A DNA stretch of 64,000 bases, taken from the NCBI GenBank assembly GCA_951394405.1, contig OX596337.1, positions 3,596,001 through 3,660,000 on the forward strand, given 5' to 3'. A program made the translations under genes and the position numbers. Shown one piece after another: positions 21,010-30,868 of the stretch (positions are counted from its first letter, which is position 1; each line of letters starts with the position of its first letter). Under the pieces are notes generated by a model. The model saw only the letters and a program-made list of their open reading frames with translations, was not told where the DNA came from and did no database searches. Source of the DNA: Coprinellus micaceus. Its lineage: Eukaryota; Basidiomycota; Agaricomycetes; Agaricales; Psathyrellaceae.

Positions 21010-24000
21010 ATGGCCGTTTCCACCGGCCTCGCAACCGTTCGGATTCCTTCCAAGCCGAAGGATTGTCCCACCCTCAGCGAAGGCACCATCGACCCCCACG
21101 TCTACTATACTTGGTGTCTCGCAGCCAGACGTTTCAAGAAACACTCAGCCAAGGCGGATGCCGAGGTTGTGCCGCTCCTTGCGGACGCCATGCTTCAACC
21201 TTTTCTCCAGGCTTGGTACGGCGCCGACACCGATAGGATCGACGCCCTCCCGCTGGCAGGATATCTCAAGGAGCTCGCCAAACTCGTTTTGCCGAAGAAT
21301 TGGGCCACGAAGATTCGGAACGAGATCCTCTCTTCGAAGCAGGGTGAGAAGACCTTCATGAACTGGAAGATCGAGGTCGAGAACCTCAACGCCATCCTCG
21401 TCACCGCTTCACCCGCCCACGCCCTCGACAGAATCACCAGCCTAAAGCCGCACCTCGAGGCCAACATGGACCCGGACCTGAAGGCAGCAATAGACGACGA
21501 GGACCTCCTTTGTGATGGGACGGACCTCGCGGACTGGGCCCAAGAGGTCGCAGAGCGTGACGACCGGATTAGGAAGGAGCGGGAACGCACCCAACGGATG
21601 ATCGATGCCAACAACGCCGCGATAGCCCTGGATCGGAGGGCACGTAGGGATCACCGTGATCGCGAGGCAAGGACCAGTACTCGCACATCCCAGTCAGCCA
21701 ACCCCGGGGTAGCATCCAGCACACGTACATCGACATCTTCCACTCCGGGACCTCGCCAGACCCCGAACTTACCCAAGATCACCGAGGCCGAGAAGGCCCT
21801 CTTAGACCGATATGGAGGGTGCACGAGATGCCGCACTTTCTACGCTGGACACCGCCATGCGACGTGCCCCATGACCAAGGCTGGGATCTGGCCTGATGCT
21901 GCAACTTATGTTCCGTTGACCGAAGCAATGGCCAGAGCGGCTGTTCCTCGCACCACCGCTGCTCTCGCTACCGCCTCCAACGAATCTGCTGATGTCCCTC
22001 GTATCACCGCTGCCCTTGCTAGGTCCAACATCGTCTACGAAGATGACGAAACTGATTCGTACGTCACCTCCACTGGTTCAGATTCCACCCCCAGTTTCTC
22101 CATCCCTCACCTCTTTGCCGATCTCCTTTCCACCGGCCCTTCCATTTCCGAATTCCCCCTCCCCATCCATTCAATGCTTGACATCGGTTGCCCAACTGTA
22201 GTGATTGATGCAAGCCTTGCCGACTCCCTTGGTCTCCGACGTCGACCTCTGCCCATTGCTGAGGATAACCTTTCGTCACTGTCAGGGGACCCCTTGCGAT
22301 GTTCCGAGTATGTGAAGATGTCGGTTACGTCGAAGGATGGATCATGGGTGTCAGGGGTGTTCAGAGCGAAAGTTTTTACTGGCCTTCCTGTACCTCTGCT
22401 GTTGGGAATGTCATTTCTTTCGCAAGAACGGATAGTGATCGATGCACACGACCGTACGGCAGTGGACAAAAGGATTGGATATGATATTGTGAACCAACCA
22501 AAGGCACCACGTCGTCCTTCTCCCACCCGACCGCTCGTGTTCCCTAAACATGAGCGCACTGTACGGACACCAGAGCCTTGTGCTCCACCCTCACTGGACG
22601 GCTCTCAATTACCTGCAGGCATTATAGCCATGGTTCGGGAACGCATTGAAACCATCTCGTTCCAAGAGAACCTCAGGGCAAGAGATGCAAGGATGAAAGC
22701 TGAGTTTGCAGACTGTTTTCCTCAACGACTCCCAGACAACGCAGGAGAAGAATTGCCCAATCATATCTATCACCGCATCCGCCTGAAGGACCCTAGCCTT
22801 GTACCACGACAGAGAGGCTATGCAGCACCAAAACGGTATCGAGACTCTTGGAAGCGCTTACTGGACGAACACATTCGAGCTGGACGCATGCGACCCTCAT
22901 CTTCGGAGTTCTCATCACCTGCATTCTGTGTGCCGAAGTTCAAGAATGGACAGCCTGACCATACCGTTGATCCCCGATGGGTGAACGACTACCGTGAACT
23001 GAACAAGAACACAGTTCGTGACACCTTCCCCCTCCCCCGAATCGATGAGATCTTGGCCGACTGTGGCAAGGGCAAGATCTTCGGCAAACTGGACATGACC
23101 AACTCGTTCTTCCAAACGAGAGTGCACCCAGACGATGTGCATCTCACAGCCGTTCGTACTCCGTGGGGACTATACGAATGGCTAGTGATGCCACAGGGAG
23201 GGTGTAACGCGCCATCGACGCACCAACGTCGGATGACGGATGCCTTGAGACATCTTATCGGGAAGATATGCCACGTATACCTGGATGACATCATCATCTG
23301 GTCGAGCTCAGTTGAAGAGCATGAAAGGAATGTTCGCACAGTCCTGGAGGCTCTTCGAAAGGCGAAGCTGTTCTGCAATGCAGCGAAGACTATTCTCTTC
23401 GCAACAGAGCTCGAATTCTTGGGTCATGTCATCTCTGTGGGAGGGATCAAACCAGACCCTCGCAAGATTGACCGCATCTTGGACTGGCCCCAGCCTACTA
23501 CGGCCACCAATGTGCGCGGATTCCTCGGTTTGACTCGATACATTGCCGCCTTCCTGCCCGCTCTTGCCGAACATACGAGTGTCCTCTCCCCTCTGACAAC
23601 ATCGGAGAGTGATCGGGACTTCCCCCAGTGGTCTAGCGAACACCAACACGCCTTCGATGCGATCAAGGTGATCGTGTCAAGTGCAGACTGTCTAACAGTG
23701 ATCGACTATGACGATCCGGCCAAGCACATCTTTGTGACGACCGATGCAAGCGATCGGCGTACTGGCGCTGTCCTGAGTTTTGGTGAAACTTGGGAAACAG
23801 CCCGCCCAGTTGCGTACGACTCGTATCAACTCAATGGGGCAGAGAAGAACTACCCTGTCCACGAGAAGGAGCTGCTTGCAATCATCAAGGCGCTCAAGAA
23901 ATGGCGGACCTTGCTTTTAGGTGCCCCCTTCCAGGTCTACACCGATCATCGCACTCTGGAGTATTTCCAATCGCAACGGGACATGTCACGGCGGCAGATG

Positions 24001-25674
24001 CGTTGGTCCATGTACCTCGCAGATTTTGACTATGAAATCATCTATATTCGGGGCGAGGAGAACACAGCCGCGGACGCGCTCTCAAGGATGCCCGATGAAA
24101 CCCCATCTCCCGCACTCGCTGCATGCGCACTTGCACATACACGGTCACCACCACAGCCACGTCTCACAGTCGCTGCGAGTGTTGACATCGCCGCCGATCC
24201 TGACACGGTCCGTCGGATCGTCGAGGGATACACCACGGACAGCTTCTGCATGCAACTCACCAAAGGGATCAGTGCCGGCAGCATCGAAGGTGCACGCCTC
24301 GATCCGGCGACCGGACTCATATACGTCGGGCGACGAATGGTGATTCCTCAAGATACCGAGCTCAGAGAGCTCCTTTACCACCTGGCCCATGATATCTTGG
24401 GCCACTTCGGCTTCGCAAAGAGCTATGCTGCCTTACGTGGTTCATTCTACTGGCCAAACATGCGCCGGGATCTAGAAGCGGCATACATCCCTGGTTGTGT
24501 AGAATGTCAGCGCAACAAAGACAATACCACCAAACCAATTGGCCCTCTTCACCCTCTCCCTGTGCCTGATGCACGGTTCGACTCAGTTGCCCTGGATTTC
24601 GTCGGCCCGTTACCTGAAGAGAACGGCAAGGATATGATCCTCACAATGACCGATCAATTAGGCGCCGATATCCGAATCGCTGCCATCCACTCTACCTTCA
24701 CTGCTGCCCAGGTCGCTGTCGTTCTTTTCGACGAATGGTACTGCGAGAATGGCCTGATGCTGCAGCTCGTCTCTGACAGAGACACCAAGTTTATGTCGGA
24801 GCTCTGGCAAGCGCTCCATCAGCTGACTGGTGTCAAGCTGAAGATGTCTACGAGCTTCCATCCGGAAACCGACGGCAGCAGCGAACGCACGAACAAGACC
24901 GTCAACCAAGCCGTGAGATATTTTGTTGACGTCAATCAGAAGGGTTGGCTGTCGAAACTCCCCCGCATTCGCTTTGCCATTATGAACACAGTCAACGCAT
25001 CAACCGGGTTCTCCGGGTTCCAACTCAAGACCGGCCGCTCTCCACGAGTCATCCCTCCTCTTGTCCCCCTGTCGCCAGATGCAAGCCCGAACGAGATCTA
25101 CGCATATGATATCATCAAGAGAGTTGAGCTTGATGTCCAACAGGCTCAGGATAGCCTCTTGGCTGCGAAGATCCGCCAAGCATACCACGCCAACCACCAC
25201 CGAGGCCCCGAGACGGTCTACGAGGTTGGAGATCAGGTGATGCTTTCGACGGAGAACCGAAGGCGGGCATATAAGCGCTCTGGGGCTAAACGCGTCGCTA
25301 AATTCATGCCCAGACATGACGGTCCTTATACGGTCGTTGGCACGTTCCCAGAGAAGTCAGAATACACCCTACAGCTTCCCAACGACCCCACAACCTTCCC
25401 CGGATTCCACGCCAGCCTCTTGAAACGATTCACGCCCAACGACCCGGAGCTTTTCCCTGGACGTGAGACCACTCCCCCCGAACCTGTCGTTGTCGATGGA
25501 TACGAAGAGAGAGTCATCGACTGCATTGTGGATGCTCGTAGACGTGGGCGTGGTGCTCAGTACAAGGTTAGATGGGTAGGATTTGGGAAGGAACATGACG
25601 AGTGGTTACCGGGGAGACTTATGGCCGAAACGGAGGCACTGGACGTATGGGAGGAAGATAACGGTGTGCTTTGA
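21010..25674 (+). CDS. Gag-Pol polyprotein with C-terminal chromodomain
   Basis: One frame of 1,554 codons from the ATG at 21010. The Gag region covers about residues 1-290 and ends with a zinc-knuckle-like CxxC-x6-H-x4-C ('CTRCRTFYAGHRHATC', near 271-286). A retropepsin-like segment follows near residue 391, but reads 'LDIGC' where D-T/S-G is usual. The reverse transcriptase has 'FGKLDMTNSFFQ' and the 'YLDD' catalytic site near 757. RNase H begins near 911 ('TTDASDRRTGAVL', 'EKNYPVHEKELLAI'). The integrase has an HHCC zinc finger (about 1127-1167) and the catalytic D, D, E at about 1196 ('ALDFVGP'), 1256 ('SDRDTKF') and 1292 ('SERTNK'). A chromodomain follows from about 1498 ('YKVRWVGFGKEHDEWLP'), which in chromoviruses guides insertion to modified chromatin. 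Fusion of gag and pol in one frame is common in fungal chromoviruses. Confidence 0.95.
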   Translation: MAVSTGLATVRIPSKPKDCPTLSEGTIDPHVYYTWCLAARRFKKHSAKADAEVVPLLADAMLQPFLQAWYGADTDRIDALPLAGYLKELAKLVLPKNWATKIRNEILSSKQGEKTFMNWKIEVENLNAILVTASPAHALDRITSLKPHLEANMDPDLKAAIDDEDLLCDGTDLADWAQEVAERDDRIRKERERTQRMIDANNAAIALDRRARRDHRDREARTSTRTSQSANPGVASSTRTSTSSTPGPRQTPNLPKITEAEKALLDRYGGCTRCRTFYAGHRHATCPMTKAGIWPDAATYVPLTEAMARAAVPRTTAALATASNESADVPRITAALARSNIVYEDDETDSYVTSTGSDSTPSFSIPHLFADLLSTGPSISEFPLPIHSMLDIGCPTVVIDASLADSLGLRRRPLPIAEDNLSSLSGDPLRCSEYVKMSVTSKDGSWVSGVFRAKVFTGLPVPLLLGMSFLSQERIVIDAHDRTAVDKRIGYDIVNQPKAPRRPSPTRPLVFPKHERTVRTPEPCAPPSLDGSQLPAGIIAMVRERIETISFQENLRARDARMKAEFADCFPQRLPDNAGEELPNHIYHRIRLKDPSLVPRQRGYAAPKRYRDSWKRLLDEHIRAGRMRPSSSEFSSPAFCVPKFKNGQPDHTVDPRWVNDYRELNKNTVRDTFPLPRIDEILADCGKGKIFGKLDMTNSFFQTRVHPDDVHLTAVRTPWGLYEWLVMPQGGCNAPSTHQRRMTDALRHLIGKICHVYLDDIIIWSSSVEEHERNVRTVLEALRKAKLFCNAAKTILFATELEFLGHVISVGGIKPDPRKIDRILDWPQPTTATNVRGFLGLTRYIAAFLPALAEHTSVLSPLTTSESDRDFPQWSSEHQHAFDAIKVIVSSADCLTVIDYDDPAKHIFVTTDASDRRTGAVLSFGETWETARPVAYDSYQLNGAEKNYPVHEKELLAIIKALKKWRTLLLGAPFQVYTDHRTLEYFQSQRDMSRRQMRWSMYLADFDYEIIYIRGEENTAADALSRMPDETPSPALAACALAHTRSPPQPRLTVAASVDIAADPDTVRRIVEGYTTDSFCMQLTKGISAGSIEGARLDPATGLIYVGRRMVIPQDTELRELLYHLAHDILGHFGFAKSYAALRGSFYWPNMRRDLEAAYIPGCVECQRNKDNTTKPIGPLHPLPVPDARFDSVALDFVGPLPEENGKDMILTMTDQLGADIRIAAIHSTFTAAQVAVVLFDEWYCENGLMLQLVSDRDTKFMSELWQALHQLTGVKLKMSTSFHPETDGSSERTNKTVNQAVRYFVDVNQKGWLSKLPRIRFAIMNTVNASTGFSGFQLKTGRSPRVIPPLVPLSPDASPNEIYAYDIIKRVELDVQQAQDSLLAAKIRQAYHANHHRGPETVYEVGDQVMLSTENRRRAYKRSGAKRVAKFMPRHDGPYTVVGTFPEKSEYTLQLPNDPTTFPGFHASLLKRFTPNDPELFPGRETTPPEPVVVDGYEERVIDCIVDARRRGRGAQYKVRWVGFGKEHDEWLPGRLMAETEALDVWEEDNGVL

Positions 25675-25703
25675 TTTTTTTCGGTGCACCATTGAGAGTT
25701 TTT

Positions 25704-25717
25704 AGGGCGGGGAGGGG
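25704..25717 (+). other. Polypurine tract of the chromovirus
   Basis: AGGGCGGGGAGGGG abuts the first base of the 3' LTR, the expected place for the plus-strand primer. Confidence 0.85.
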
Positions 25718-25951
25718 TGTAAGGATGGCCTAGGCCACCTTACGACTGGACGCGCGCCTAATGGACGCGCGACCATCAACACGTGCAAACGAATATTATA
25801 GAACGATTCCCCCACCTTCGTTGCTCTATCGCTAACGATACGCAACGAAGGTGGGTACACTTATTTACATTCATGTATCGATCGCTAACGATACGCAACG
25901 AAGAGATACCATTGTCTTGTCATTGACCGAGTGAGGCTAGCCGGCCTTTCA
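25718..25951 (+). repeat. 3' LTR (234 bp)
   Basis: Same length and, on direct reading, the same sequence at all positions as the 5' LTR. The matching hairpin lies at 25811-25855. Confidence 0.95.
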
Positions 25952-25956
25952 AAAGT
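25952..25956. repeat. Target-site duplication AAAGT (right)
   Basis: Second copy of the duplicated target. Removing the element plus one copy restores the F-box reading frame. Confidence 0.92.
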
Positions 25957-26509
25957 CATCCCATCAAGCGAGTCGTCAGAGAAAGGGCAGGAGAAACCGA
26001 TAGTCGAGAAGGAAGGGAATCTCATCGCGTGGTCTATTTCAAGAGGGCCAGTATCCTCTTGCAACGTTTTGAAGAGGTCCTGAAGTTCTTCAGCCATGAC
26101 ATGAAAGAGTATTATTTGCCTCAGATTCGGGAGTCCAGCGAAAAATATCCAAGCATCCGAGGACCAACGAACGATGAGGGGGTCGTCGCTGCTGAGGGAA
26201 GTGAGGGTTTGAAAGTCGAACCGTTCCTGGAGGATATCGAGGCATTTGTGCAGGGGAGGACATTCGCCGAATGAAACCGAGAGATGATTTTCGCCTCGGG
26301 GAACGCTGGCTCCAACACTTTTGGTTTCCGGATCGAAGTCTAATTCGAGCTCCAGCTTGCTCCCCTGATTGAAATGTTGGACGTGTAGCTTGGTGTCTGG
26401 TGTCGAGTATCCCCACCAGGTCAGGATATTGCCAAGGGATTGTCGGGGGCCGTCGTCTGGAGATAGTAGAGGTTTGGAAAGGTCGAGGATTACTGACACT
26501 GCAGTATTA

Positions 26510-27728
26510 CACCGCCAAATGGACGAAAGGTTGATTTGGTGTGGGAATTCAATCTGGACGCGCGGTGCCTTTCACCTGCCTACCGCCTTTCGCCAGTGTG
26601 AGAGCACTGTGGCGGCATACAGCTGGACCAGAGATTGCAAGGAACATTCCTTCCACGTTTTGCGAGATGTGGAGGCACATCCCTGCACCAATTTATTTGA
26701 AAGGTCCTTAACCTAGGACCATCGGGATGCTTGGCTTTGCTAACTTGAAATAATGCATCCAAGGTCTATTTACTACCTAACCCACAATTTGAGGATGTAC
26801 CCTCCTTCTCCAGTGAAGGGCTACTCAAGGGGAAGCGAGACTTGGATGAATATTCTCGTCGTCTGAGGCCGGAGCCTGAGCCGAGTGGCGGCACGGGTGA
26901 GAGCGCAGTTTCATTCTCCGGCAGAGAGTTCAACATAAGCCAAACAACGATCAAACGGACCAGTGCACCTTCTTCTCTTCCCTTCACCGCTCAATGGTAC
27001 AGGTTCAGGTTGTCCACAATTGGCGCGTCGAACATAAGGTGCGTTCCTTCCATGTCTATTTTGCCTACAACTCTAATGTACTGTTTCTCGCAGTGCACCG
27101 CTTCCACCCTCTACCACTCTGTCATGCACGACTCACAGGCTGCACCGAACGCCACGTCAAGACCCAAGGTATGCGGCCTTCGGCTCACATCAACGTGATA
27201 CTGACCCCCCATGCTTCTAGGTTACACAAACCACATTCAACGTCATCTACGAGCTTCGGAAACGATTGCAAGGTCCCACAGAGGTATGTCACACAGCGCC
27301 ACGGCTTACCGCTCATATCCCATCGCTGACCCATAACCTATCTCACAGATTTCGGCTTGGTCACACCGGCGGCCCCATCTTAGTGTAGTGAAGTCGTTAG
27401 TTTCTGTAGTGTGTTGTATTACCGTTACCATTGAATATAATATTGTTTCGCTTCACTGTTCTGAAATAAAACAACAAATAAAAAAGCAATACCAAGCACG
27501 GCCTGAATGCCGAACAAACCCTGAACCATGCTCGTTCTGAGGTGCGCACAGGCATATGGCCCCCATGTTTAACAAAACTGTGTGGCCACGTCGGAGGTGG
27601 GGACAGGATGTTATTAGTGCGACTGGAAGATGGAAAACATATAGTGACACTGCTGCCACCGCTGTCAGAATTGCCGATTTGATATGGCGCGGAAAACCTG
27701 ATGTCCAGGGTTTGGCATTTCCACGGTG
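26510..27728. mobile_element. 1,219-bp TA-flanked insertion with short inverted ends
   Basis: The insertion splits the F-box gene between 'LTRS' and 'VSVILDLS'. Its ends are inverted (CACCGCCAAATG on the left, CACCGTGGAAATG read inward from the right), and both flanks carry TA (26508-26509 and 27729-27730). Deleting the insertion plus one TA rejoins the F-box frame precisely, which fixes the borders. A TA duplication suggests the Tc1/mariner (IS630) superfamily or another TA-targeting transposase. No transposase is encoded, so it is non-autonomous. Inside, on the plus strand, is a small intron-containing coding segment. Confidence 0.7.
26994..27283 (+). CDS. Spliced coding segment inside the insertion, origin unknown (captured gene fragment?)
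   Basis: Starting at the ATG at 26994, three consecutive exons (26994-27038, 27094-27168, 27221-27283) are each a multiple of three. They are separated by introns of 55 and 52 nt with clean GT...AG ends, all in phase 0. The joined reading contains 'VVHNWRVEHK', 'TLYHSVMHDSQAAPN' and 'TQTTFNVIYELRKRLQGP'. A further donor at 27284 (GTATGT) and acceptor at 27348 (CTCACAG) lead into a final segment that stays open but looks less natural, so the 3' end may be truncated. Such regular splicing is unlikely in non-coding DNA. I do not recognise the protein. A host gene fragment carried by the element is the favoured reading. Confidence 0.45.
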
Positions 27729-28931
27729 TAGACCGTGTCAATTGAAGAAACAGGTTGACATTCTTGCTATTGTCTCCGACTTTCAGATTTCGGAGTGAAG
27801 GAAACGTAAACAGCGGAACGTTAGGCGAGTGGAGGTCTTGCGTAATGCTGGGGCAGAAACTCAGGAAGTTGTAAACATGGAGGGTTTGGAGGAGGTGCAT
27901 CTGTCCGAAGGTCTCTAGGAGTACCTGTGCGGTAATAGGAACCGCACTTCTCCCCTTCAACTCCAGAAATGTCAAGTTGGAGCGGTACGGAAGGATGTTC
28001 AGCCCCACCCTGCATCCAGATGCCTTGAGGCAGGAGAGGGCAGGAGACCCTCCCTGGAGGAACCCCTCCGGGAGACCGAAAGCCGTTGGAGTAGGTTGAG
28101 AGATTTGAAGCACCAGCTCCTGGAGCACGGAAGCACATCCGGTCCACTGAGGGAGACGCAAAACTTCCAGTAGGGTGTCCACATCTCCTGCGTGAATCGA
28201 CGAAATTTGCAGAGACCGGATTCGGTTCGCCTGAGGCAGGGATATAGCCAGGCTGTTGAGGCTGGACGAAGAAATCATGTGGTGCCTCCACAAGATATAC
28301 ACTGGGGCGCCTCTAGATCTCTCGAGCATGATTTCCACCAACTCAGGCGGCTCCTCGAAACTTAAATACGTCCATAGAGAGGCGCAGTCGATCGCGGTTG
28401 ACCGCCAGTGCCGGCAAACATGAGTCGCTCCGACCCAGCGGTACAATCCACGCTTTTCCGAGCCCCAAATCCAGGGCCTGGGCTCAGAGAAGGATAGAAA
28501 AAGGAACACTCGAGAGAGGATCTCCACAGGAAGTCGACCGGTGACACTCGCCGCATTGTGGCAGCTCTTGAGCGCACGGATCTCGTTCTCCAGTTCTTGA
28601 ATACGCTTTGCGACCTTCTGCTGATACAATGTAGTGTCGGTGATGAATGAAGAGGCATCGACAAGCCCCTGGGTTGCATCGGAGAAGATGGGGGATGTGG
28701 GCTCGCTGTCAAGGTCGTTTGTTGTCGTGTTCGACTCCATTATGGGGATCTGGCGGCGGGCGTGAGTGAGTGTGGAAGTGAGATGGAATTCCTTGAACGT
28801 ACGTCGCGTCGCTGCTTCACTGCTGAGTTGGTAATCCTGGCAGTGCCGAAAGAGCTGAACGGGTTCGCGATAAGCGACAATTTGGGCGCGCTCCCAATTA
28901 GCCTTATTTGGTGGGGTTGTATTTCGGGGTC

Positions 28932-28939
28932 CACCTCAA
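28932..28939. repeat. 8-bp target-site duplication CACCTCAA (left)
   Basis: CACCTCAA precedes the left terminal inverted repeat and recurs at 31202-31209 directly after the right one. Confidence 0.9.
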
Positions 28940-29272
28940 CACCTGGGTCACATCATTTCCCAGCAAAATTAGCTGGGCCTACCCCCCCAGTATGCCCAGC
29001 TAATTTTGCTGGAAATTTCTAACTGTCGCTATGTCGCAAAAGCTCCTGGCTTTTATGCCTCAAAAGGCATCAGGTCCCTTTACCAATTGCGAAGGGTCGA
29101 GGAGGTCTCCGGGAGGTGTTCCCAGGGCGCTGTCAACGCCATCCCGGGATCAATGGTCGACAGCGCCGTCAGAATCGTTCGCGCCCGCTGTCTGCGCGTT
29201 GCCAAATAAGGCTTGCCATCAGTCGGACGCCCGTGGTCGCTGTTGCGGACGGCGAGCTCGCCCATTTCACCA
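28940..29272 (+). repeat. Left terminal inverted repeat (333 bp)
   Basis: Identical to the reverse complement of 30869-31201. It contains a series of palindromes: a 19-bp stem (28960-28978 with 28994-29012), ATGCCT/AGGCAT, GGCGCTGTC/GACAGCGCC (29126-29134 with 29159-29167) and GGCGAGCTCGCC. Confidence 0.95.
28960..29012. repeat. 19-bp perfect hairpin near the element end
   Basis: CCAGCAAAATTAGCTGGGC pairs with its exact inverse 15 bp later. The mirror copy lies in the right terminal repeat. It could form a cruciform or serve as a transposase subterminal site. Confidence 0.85.
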
Positions 29273-30868
29273 GGTCCTTCAATTATTAACCTTTCTCTCT
29301 CAAACTTTGGGTGCGGATAGAATTGCCTTACTAGATTTCATTGTAGTAGTTAGCCCAGCCGGGTCGCATAGGGCTCTGTTTTAAATTCTGTACCAATCTT
29401 TACTGACCACACATACACCCGGGAGGGTAAATACCTGCCTCCAGAACGGTGGAATGAGGATGCTCTCTTACTTCTGTGCTTTCAATGACTGCTGGGGCGC
29501 TTCGAGAAAAGTTCAAAATGCTATTGTCCGAGTTTTAGGTGCGGAGGCTTGCCTTTTGTCCCGCCCCTCGGATCACATCAAATTTCCCGATAATGAAAGG
29601 TGTAAGTATGCTGCCACCAGATCTTTGAATTAAGGGATAGAGGGATTGGTGTTGCGTATTCAGAGATAGTTTGTTTGACCGATGGTGACTAGTCTGTGAT
29701 GTACAAGTGGAAAGTATGGCCTGACTACGCATGTTGTGACACTGCTGTCTTATATCTCTCTAGGCAGAATCGAGGCGGCGCGCATGTATGGTTAGGTCAT
29801 ACATGTTTATTATAGATGCTCGGCGATGTTCAATTGCTTGTACGTGCGGAACAGGAAGGTTGGCGCTGGTTGCACTCCAAGGTGTGCCAAACTTCATCGG
29901 TGCGGAATTAGGCGAGATCGGAACGCCTTAAAACGAATCGTACAATTTCTGACATTAGCCCTTGGTTCTCCACGTAGAAGGAAAAAGACCGGATGGAAAA
30001 CGAGCCAGTAGAAGCCGAGATATGGCGAAGAGACCTGCGGAACTGACATAGTGGTCGAGATTGATGTAGTGATGCTTGACTTACTTCGTGATTTCACGGT
30101 TGCTAACACTTCTTTTCCCCATATCTCGCCGGTTTCTAGTCCGTTTTGCGTCGCGTCTTTTTTGTTATGCTCTAGTAAGTGCACTGGTCTCGTATGAGCC
30201 ACTTGAAAAGCCATCCTACCGGACCTTCGCTTTCAGGGGATGCCATCGCGTGAATTAAACGCCCAAACGTATCCGTAGCGCGAGGGTGTGTGTTAAGCCG
30301 GCGGGACCATGCGCACGCAATAAATAGTACGTTCAGCTTTTTTACTTGGCAGATATTGGCCTAACTGCATGCATCTCTCACGGGCAGGGGCTAGGTCAAT
30401 TGTATGTTTACCAGAGGCTCATGAAACGTCTGGGATGTTATCAGTGCAGGGGAAGCGCTAATGCGCCTGAATATAGTGACAGAAGGACACTAACACTCGA
30501 CTATGGATGAGGCAGGCCATTTATTCAGCGGTCAGCGTCTTTACATACCACAGCCATGGTAACAAAGGTAAATGTGACCCCGATGTACTTCCAGGCTTAA
30601 CGTTAAGACTATTCTAAGGAAGGTGACAAGGGCTTTTCAAATGGATTGTGAAATGCAGTCGTCTGTATGTAACGCCAAATTTATATCTGTGTGGTCAGAT
30701 ACACGGCTAGAGTTCACGCTGAGGCTGGCACTCGAGGGAACATTTTTATTTGCAAGCTACACTATGTACCCGTGATCCTCTGCATCTCAAATCGTGTGAA
30801 TAGGAACACAAGTGCTGCGCGAAGCCGCACCCCAAAATCTATAACTCTGGGCATCGCGGGAGGCGCTG

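Larger units (their letters stand above)
20484..25951 (+). mobile_element. Full-length Ty3/gypsy chromovirus LTR retrotransposon
   Basis: 5,468 bp, comprising 5' LTR, leader, one gag-pol frame, polypurine tract and 3' LTR, flanked by AAAGT duplications. The LTRs are identical at every base on direct reading and the polyprotein has no stop or frame shift. The insertion is therefore recent and the element may be competent. It lies on the strand opposite to the F-box gene it interrupts. The leader after the 5' LTR begins with a T tract followed by 'GACACCGACAAAC', and no primer site starting with TGG is visible there, so the priming mode is unclear. No other copy or solo LTR is seen in the window. 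Confidence 0.95.
20295..28740 (-). pseudogene. F-box protein 5 (subfamily C), interrupted by two mobile elements
   Basis: The gene starts at the ATG at 28738-28740 and survives in three pieces on the minus strand: 28740-27729, 26507-25952 and 20478-20295. The first piece has the subfamily C signature 'SDATQGLVDASS', a coiled coil ('VAKRIQELENEIRALKSCHN'), the F-box ('GRLPVEILSRVFLFL', 'ATHVCRHWRSTAIDCASLW') and leucine-rich repeats. It breaks after 'FLQLTRS'. The second piece resumes at 'VSVILDLS', where the intact paralogue at 31628 reads 'LTRSPTVVSVSL'. It ends at the retrotransposon. The third piece carries the conserved end ('CPISELRF...VERLREGNPGV') and the stop at 20295. The pieces sum to 1,752 nt, exactly 584 codons with no other stop or frame shift. 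The gene was therefore intact when the insertions landed. As it stands only a truncated protein containing the F-box could be made. Confidence 0.88.

Noticed and set aside
29006..29209. 67-codon frame repeated identically at 30932-31135
   Set aside because: The identity is explained by the inverted repeat in which it lies. There is no sign of coding selection.
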